Assembly: GCA_035267815.1 (NCBI GenBank)
Contig: DATFLK010000172.1
Location: 1 to 28,707, forward strand
DNA: 28,707 nucleotides
From: DATFLK01 sp035267815
GTDB lineage: Bacteria; Pseudomonadota; Zetaproteobacteria; Mariprofundales; Mariprofundaceae
Reading direction: 5' to 3'
A model generated the notes under the pieces. That model was not told where the DNA came from. It saw nothing but the letters and a program-made list of their open reading frames with translations, and did not search any database. Made by a program: the position numbers and the translations under genes. This document shows, in pieces, positions 24,438-28,707 of the stretch (position 1 is the stretch's first letter; every line of letters begins with the position of its first letter).

Positions 24438-24674
24438 TCAGGCGTACAGATTTAGGCGGCTCCCCGATTCACCTTCCGATTTTTGCGAAGTGTTGGACTC
24501 GCTGTGCTCGGATGACTGGGTCTCGCGGCTCTCGTTCACCGTGTTGCTCGGGCTCGAGACCGTTTTCGGTGCGCTCTGCAAATTGTTCTGCGAGGCGGAC
24601 TCAGCCTGCGCCGCATAACCCTGCGGCGAGTTGTTCAGGAAAGGGATCGGATTGTTGGTGTTGCCAATCTGCAT
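24438..24674 (-). CDS. Small Ser/Asn/Gln/Glu-rich protein, unrecognised
   Basis: A 78-residue protein of no family I recognise. It is low-complexity and hydrophilic (runs of Ser, Asn, Gln, Glu, Thr), has no Cys or Trp, has no signal peptide or membrane segment, and is probably disordered. It begins MQIGNTNNPIPFLNN and ends in a more ordered-looking GSRLNLYA. Expression signals are unusually good for so small an ORF: a TTGACA-18-TATATT promoter, a CGGAGA Shine-Dalgarno 5 bases before ATG, and a dedicated terminator. I therefore take it as a real monocistronic gene. The overlapping plus-strand ORF is a shadow. The tail vaguely recalls small motility- or secretion-associated proteins, but I would not assign a role. 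Confidence 0.7.
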   Translation of the reverse strand: MQIGNTNNPIPFLNNSPQGYAAQAESASQNNLQSAPKTVSSPSNTVNESRETQSSEHSESNTSQKSEGESGSRLNLYA

Positions 24675-24702
24675 AAAATTCTCCGAAAAAGAATAACGCC
24701 TT

Positions 24703-24732
24703 AATATAGGCCGTCTTTTGCAAATCTGTCAA
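24703..24732 (-). promoter_or_regulatory. Strong sigma-70 promoter for the small minus-strand protein
   Basis: On the minus strand a perfect TTGACA (24732-24727) and TATATT (24708-24703) are separated by 18 bases. It lies just downstream of the prmC stop codon, so the small gene is transcribed independently of the hemA-prfA-prmC operon. Confidence 0.75.
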
Positions 24733-24748
24733 GTTCACCCCGCCTGTG

Positions 24749-25594
24749 TCACGGTCTGTATTGGTAGATACCGCCGCGCAGTTGCGTCGCCAGATCGAAT
24801 ATTTGCTCTCGAAGTTGCATCGACGGCGGGGTGGTGGGAAGGCCGCATAGCCCCGTTTCGACGATCAGAAAGCCGCCCGGTCTGAGGTGTCTGGATGCGT
24901 CCTCGACTAGGGCGTGCAGATGACGTTGTCCGTCCGCCTCGTCCGTTAGGGCGCCGCGCGGTTCGAATCCGAGTTCGGGTGCCAGTGTGCCGATTTCCTC
25001 CCGGGAGACGTAGGGCGGATTTGAGATGATCAGGTCAAATGCCACTTCCCGTGGCAGGGGCGACAGGAGGTCGCCGACTCTTGCTTCGATGCGGGGCGTC
25101 ACGCTGTGGCGTTCGGCATTCTTCCGGGCCACGGCCAGTGCCGCTTCCGAGAGATCCGTCATCATCACGCTGCTTTGGGGGAATTCGCATGCCAGCGTCA
25201 CGGCGATACAGCCGGAGCCGGTGCCGATGTCGCAGAAACGGTAGTGGTGATCGCGGTCTGGAAAGAGGTCGAGGGTAGCCTCGATCAGATGTTCTGTCTC
25301 CGGACGCGGGATCAGGACCGCAGGCGAAACCCGGAAGGTGCGTGACCAGAATTCGCGTTCGCCGATGATATAGGCGACCGGTTCCCGATCCTCGCGCTGC
25401 CCGATCATGGTTCGGAAGGTGGAGGCTACCGCTGTCGGTGGGGATTGATGCATGCGGATGATTAGCTGCGGCCTGTCGATTCGCCATGCGTGCATCAGCA
25501 GTACCTCAGCATCCAGACGAGGGGTGTCGCATCCGGCTTTCTGCAGTCGGACCGTAGCGGATGTGATCAGTTGGCGGGTGGTTTCTTGTTCCAA
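24749..25594 (-). CDS. prmC: Release factor glutamine methyltransferase PrmC
   Basis: A 281-residue SAM-dependent enzyme that methylates the glutamine of the GGQ motif in release factors RF1 and RF2. It has the N-terminal helical release-factor-binding domain, the segment REFWSRTFRVSPAVLIPRPE, the SAM motif FCDIGTGSGCIAVTLA, and the catalytic substrate-glutamine-binding motif NPPY (residues 192-195 in LIISNPPYVSREE). It follows prfA by 15 bases, so enzyme and substrate are made from one transcript. Confidence 0.95.
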   Translation of the reverse strand: MEQETTRQLITSATVRLQKAGCDTPRLDAEVLLMHAWRIDRPQLIIRMHQSPPTAVASTFRTMIGQREDREPVAYIIGEREFWSRTFRVSPAVLIPRPETEHLIEATLDLFPDRDHHYRFCDIGTGSGCIAVTLACEFPQSSVMMTDLSEAALAVARKNAERHSVTPRIEARVGDLLSPLPREVAFDLIISNPPYVSREEIGTLAPELGFEPRGALTDEADGQRHLHALVEDASRHLRPGGFLIVETGLCGLPTTPPSMQLREQIFDLATQLRGGIYQYRP

Positions 25595-25609
25595 GGCGGG
25601 GGGGGCGGG

Positions 25610-26680
25610 TCAGGACTGGTCGGCCAGTAGCTCCGCCTGATGATGCGTGATCAGGGCATCCACCAGTTCGTCCATGTCGCCCATCAGGATGGCATCCAGC
25701 TTGTAGAGCGTCAGGTTGATCCGGTGGTCGGTCACCCGGCTTTGCGGGAAGTTGTAGGTACGGATGCGTTCGGAGCGGTCGCCGCTTCCGACCATGCCGC
25801 GCCGCGTCTCAGCGCGCTCGGCGTCGGCCTGGCCCTGAACCTGGTCGAAGAGGCGCGCCTGCAGCACCTTCATCGCCTTGGCCTTGTTCTTGTGCTGGCT
25901 CTTCTCGTCCTGGCAGGTGACCACTAGGCCGGTTGGAATATGAGTGATGCGGACGGCGGAGTCGGTCGTGTTGACGCTCTGGCCGCCGGGGCCGGAGGCG
26001 CGGAAAACATCGATGCGCAGCTCGTCCGGATTGATCGCCACATCCACCTCGTCGGCCTCCGGCAGGACGGCGACGGTACAGGCGGAGGTGTGGATGCGTC
26101 CCGAGGTTTCCGTGGCGGGGACGCGCTGCACCCGGTGTACGCCCGATTCGAACTTGAAATGGGAGTAGGCACCCTGCCCCGTGATCTGGGCGACGATCTC
26201 CTTGTAGCCGCCGATGCCGGTGGCGTTGCTGGAGAGCACTTCGACCTTGTAGCGCTTGTGTTCGGCATAGCGCGTATACATCCGGAACAGGTCGGCGGCG
26301 AACAAAGCCGCCTCATCGCCACCGGTGCCGGCACGGACCTCGAGAATGACATTGCGCGAATCGTTCGGATCCTTCGGTGCCAGCAGTCGCTTGAGCTGCT
26401 CCTGAATCTCGTGCTCCCGCTTCTTGAGTGCAGGCAACTCTTCCTCGGCCATCTTGCGCAGTTCGGGCTCGCAGGCTGTGTCGTCGAGCAGTTCGCGATG
26501 GTCCTGGATTTGCTGTTCCACCTCTCTGAGTTGCTCGGCGGCCTCGGCGATCGGTTCGATTTCGGCGAATTCGCGACTCAGTTCGGTATAGTGTTTGGGA
26601 TCGGAAGTAATATTCGGATCAGCGAGTTGTGCGGTCAGGTCCTGCTTGCGATGAAGGATGTCATCGATTTTTCTGTTCAT
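25610..26680 (-). CDS. prfA: Peptide chain release factor 1
   Basis: A 356-residue factor that releases peptides at UAA and UAG. It has the stop-codon-reading PxT motif as PAT (QRVPATETSGRIHTS) and the peptidyl-hydrolysis GGQ motif at residues 232-234 (ASGPGGQSVNTTDSAVR), with the usual flanking residues and full length. Its start overlaps the end of hemA by 20 bases, so hemA and prfA are translationally coupled, as in E. coli hemA-prfA-prmC. Confidence 0.97.
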   Translation of the reverse strand: MNRKIDDILHRKQDLTAQLADPNITSDPKHYTELSREFAEIEPIAEAAEQLREVEQQIQDHRELLDDTACEPELRKMAEEELPALKKREHEIQEQLKRLLAPKDPNDSRNVILEVRAGTGGDEAALFAADLFRMYTRYAEHKRYKVEVLSSNATGIGGYKEIVAQITGQGAYSHFKFESGVHRVQRVPATETSGRIHTSACTVAVLPEADEVDVAINPDELRIDVFRASGPGGQSVNTTDSAVRITHIPTGLVVTCQDEKSQHKNKAKAMKVLQARLFDQVQGQADAERAETRRGMVGSGDRSERIRTYNFPQSRVTDHRINLTLYKLDAILMGDMDELVDALITHHQAELLADQS

Positions 26681-27974
26681 TGGACTCCTGTACGCGGGAC
26701 TGATGCTGTTGTTCGTTCAGGTCGAATAGGATGCGTGCCGCACCCATCAGAAGATCGCCCTCCATGTCCTCGGGAAGCGACTTCAGGGAGCGGAGTGCCG
26801 GATGCAGGAGGCGCTTGGTGATGGCTCGGCTGAGCCGTTCCACGGCCTGCATCTGTGCTTCGTCGAAGCCTTTCATATAGCGTTGTGCCTTCTCTATCTC
26901 CTCGCGCCGTACCTGTTCCGATTTCTCCTGCAGGTGGCGGATCAGCGGTACGGATTCGAGCGATTTCAGCCAAGCTAGGAACTCCTGGGCGTCTCCCTCG
27001 AGCAGGGCGCGGGCCTCACCAGCCGCCTTTTCGCGGCTCTCCCGGTTGCCCTGAACTACCTGCTGCAGGTCGTCGATATCGTAAAGGTAGATGCCTTCCA
27101 GGTCGCCGACGCGCGGATCGATATCGCGTGGTACGGCGATATCGACCAAGAACATTGGCTTGCCGTTACGCTTCTCGGCTGCTTTCTGGATCGGTTCGGG
27201 CAGCAGCACGTAGGTATTGGCGCCCGTACTGGAGATAACGATATCGGCGGCATCGAGATAGTCGGGGAGCTGTTCCAGTGTCAGCGCGTGGCCGTCGAAC
27301 TCCTGTGCCAGTTTGGCGGCACGCTCGAGCGTACGGTTGGCGACGAGGATCTGTTCGATGCCGTAGCCGTGCAGGTGACGGGCGGCCAGTTCGGCCATCT
27401 CGCCCGCGCCGATCAGCATGACGCTCTTGCCGGCCAGTTCGCCGAAGATGCGCTTGGCCAGCTCCACCGCGCAGGAGGAGATGTTGACGGCTAGGCGTCC
27501 GATCTCGGTATCGCTACGGGCCCGTTTGGCCGCTGCGAAGGTCGACTGGTAGAGGCGGTGCAGGATGTGACCGGCGGTACCGGCAGAGAGGGCATGTTCG
27601 TAGGCCGATTTGACCTGTCCGAGAATCTGCGGTTCTCCCAGAACCAGCGAATCGAGTCCTGCCGCCACCGTGAACAGGTGGCGGACCGCCTCTTCCGAGG
27701 TGAAGGAGTACATATGCTCCAGCACCGATTCCAGCGGAAGATCGGCGTGTTCGGCGAACCACTCGTGCATCAGGGCGATGGTGGTATCCGGATCATGGGT
27801 GACCAGGGTGAACTCGACGCGGTTGCAGGTGGAGAGAAGAGCCACCTCGCGTACGGCGTGATGGGCGGTGATCTCCTGCAGGATATGCGGAATGTCGACC
27901 TCCGGAACGGCCAGACGTTCACGCAACTCTACCGGTGCGGTTTTATGATTCAGCCCAACGTGGCAGATACGCAT
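26661..27974 (-). CDS. hemA: Glutamyl-tRNA reductase
   Basis: A 437-residue enzyme that reduces glutamyl-tRNA(Glu) to glutamate-1-semialdehyde, the first committed step of C5-pathway haem and tetrapyrrole synthesis. It has the N-terminus CHVGLNHKTAPVELRERLAV, catalytic Cys50 in LLSTCNRVEF, the NADPH domain with VMLIGAGEMAELAARHL and VANRTLERA, SSTGANTYVL, and the C-terminal dimerisation helices. The basic residues after the N-terminal segment (HKTAPVELRER) are of the kind involved in haem-triggered proteolysis in enterics, but that regulation is not shown here. It begins 9 bases after the upstream JAMM-like gene. Confidence 0.96.
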   Translation of the reverse strand: MRICHVGLNHKTAPVELRERLAVPEVDIPHILQEITAHHAVREVALLSTCNRVEFTLVTHDPDTTIALMHEWFAEHADLPLESVLEHMYSFTSEEAVRHLFTVAAGLDSLVLGEPQILGQVKSAYEHALSAGTAGHILHRLYQSTFAAAKRARSDTEIGRLAVNISSCAVELAKRIFGELAGKSVMLIGAGEMAELAARHLHGYGIEQILVANRTLERAAKLAQEFDGHALTLEQLPDYLDAADIVISSTGANTYVLLPEPIQKAAEKRNGKPMFLVDIAVPRDIDPRVGDLEGIYLYDIDDLQQVVQGNRESREKAAGEARALLEGDAQEFLAWLKSLESVPLIRHLQEKSEQVRREEIEKAQRYMKGFDEAQMQAVERLSRAITKRLLHPALRSLKSLPEDMEGDLLMGAARILFDLNEQQHQSRVQESNEQKNR

Positions 27975-27983
27975 GGTGTAAAA

Positions 27984-28448
27984 CTAACCGCTAAATTGCC
28001 CGCGGTACAGTGTGCCGTCCTCCTCCATCTCTAGGGCGTGTTCGCGCCAGGTGCCGGAGAGGGTGGAGAAGATGTGTATTTCGAGGCGCCCCTTGGTGCA
28101 GAGGCTAACGGCGCCATACCACTTGGCGGTATCGGGTGTCTGCGGCAGGGCAGGCATATCGGCCAGCATGTCGTCTGTTCGGATGCCGAGTGTCGGAAAG
28201 GAGCGATAGGGGCCGAGCAGGAGAAGGGGTTCGCCTCCGTCGCCGGTCAGGGTCAATTCGATACCTGTCCGCTCCGGCGTGCACGCCTGTTCGCGCTGCG
28301 CTGCCGTGTTGGTCACTGGGAGGATGCGCCGGATGGTTGTGCCGGTGTTGTTCGACGAGCCGTATAGCAGGCCACAGCAAATCTCCGGCTGTGCCTCGAT
28401 GGCGTGATGCAGTAACGCCTGAGCAGCATGTCGGGTGATGCCGATCAT
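27984..28448 (-). CDS. JAMM/MPN (Mov34/JAB1)-fold protein with a degenerate metal site
   Basis: A 154-residue protein. I start at the internal ATG (28448, MIGITRHAAQALLHHAIEAQ) because a strong AGGAGGAG Shine-Dalgarno lies 9 bases upstream; an ATG 9 codons earlier has none. The N-terminal helix and PEICCGLLYG (Glu22 in the catalytic-Glu position) match bacterial JAB/Mov34 metalloproteases. However, the metal-binding HxH of the usual GxYHSHP block is replaced by Arg82-Ser-Phe84 (LGPYRSFPTLG), and no PSxxD follows. It is therefore probably a non-catalytic MPN protein. It precedes hemA by 9 bases and is likely the first gene of the hemA-prfA-prmC operon. Its partner or role is unknown. Confidence 0.7.
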   Translation of the reverse strand: MIGITRHAAQALLHHAIEAQPEICCGLLYGSSNNTGTTIRRILPVTNTAAQREQACTPERTGIELTLTGDGGEPLLLLGPYRSFPTLGIRTDDMLADMPALPQTPDTAKWYGAVSLCTKGRLEIHIFSTLSGTWREHALEMEEDGTLYRGQFSG

Positions 28449-28591
28449 CGGGCGTTTCTCCTCCTCGTGTGCCATGAAGAGAATCTGTGTCAGAATGTGA
28501 CGAGGGTCAATCTTTTACGGCGGCATATGGGAATAGGATTGACCTCGCTCAGGCGGACTGATAGCAATAATGATGGACAGGAGGATCTTTT

Positions 28592-28707
28592 TTGAGCAGT
28601 AACTACTCCGTAATGCTGATCCCGGACGGTGGCGGGCGTGTGCGCAATCTGCGTTTCAGTCGTCGTACCGTCTATTCAGCGACACTGCTACTCCTGTTGG
28701 CCGTGGC
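28592..28707 (+). CDS. Membrane-anchored protein, M23-peptidase-like N-terminus (partial)
   Basis: Only the first 38 or so codons are in the window. The start is TTG at 28592, chosen because a perfect AGGAGG lies 7 bases upstream. The protein begins MSSNYSVMLIPDGGGRVRNL, then a basic stretch and a transmembrane helix (TVYSATLLLLLAV). This layout (short 'Y-x-V-x-L-I-P-x-G' motif, basic residues, one membrane helix) is typical of membrane-anchored M23/LytM-type peptidoglycan peptidases with a following coiled coil. The catalytic domain is outside the window, so the assignment is provisional. Confidence 0.55.
   Translation, partial: MSSNYSVMLIPDGGGRVRNLRFSRRTVYSATLLLLLAV

Noticed and set aside
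25940..26821. 293-residue plus-strand ORF opposite prfA/hemA
   Set aside because: Antisense shadow of the complete prfA gene and of the 3' end of hemA.

Overview
The window is a typical bacterial chromosome segment from a Gram-negative organism, most likely a proteobacterium. The evidence is the Rnf/Rsx operon order A-B-C-D-G-E, the hemA-prfA-prmC operon, the mutL-miaA-hflX and def-fmt-rsmB clusters, an outer-membrane beta-barrel and a Wzy/WbpM-type surface-polysaccharide locus. A marine iron-oxidising zetaproteobacterium (Mariprofundus-like) is my best guess. It rests on overall gene content and not on any marker gene, so treat it as tentative. Most of the window is GC-rich and densely coding.

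Layout. Bases 1-2331 hold the end of an O-antigen ligase/polymerase and a membrane-bound WbpM/CapD-like nucleotide-sugar dehydratase. Bases 2337-11344 are a co-directional housekeeping run: priA, def, fmt, rsmB, mutL, miaA, hflX. They cover replication restart, N-terminal formylation and deformylation, 16S rRNA methylation, mismatch repair, tRNA modification and ribosome rescue. mrp (Fe-S carrier ATPase) lies opposite, ending at a hairpin shared with hflX.

Bases about 12480-14259 are a small, strikingly AT-rich island. It has a long structured leader, a tyrosine recombinase of the divergent 'integrase-domain' type, and a translationally coupled 94-residue protein that looks like a stand-alone DNA-binding (core-binding-like) domain. 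The leader contains a perfect intrinsic-terminator hairpin and an ATG-TAA start-stop mini-ORF just before the recombinase. This is the least explained part of the window.

Bases 14260-15052 (minus) carry a periplasmic DUF2141 protein and a very short flagellar-rod-like protein. Bases 15219-20434 are the complete Rnf electron-transport complex rnfABCDGE (ferredoxin:NAD-type, ion-translocating), followed by a MIF-family tautomerase. RnfD has serine where the FMN-accepting threonine is expected. polA (minus) and a small outer-membrane beta-barrel protein diverge from a shared promoter region. A small unrecognised Ser/Asn-rich protein with its own promoter and terminator follows.

Bases 24749-28448 (minus) form an operon: degenerate JAMM-domain protein, hemA (first step of tetrapyrrole synthesis), prfA (release factor 1) and prmC (methylates the RF1 GGQ glutamine). 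The window ends in the first codons of a membrane-anchored protein resembling M23 peptidases. No rRNA, tRNA, CRISPR array or insertion sequence was seen.
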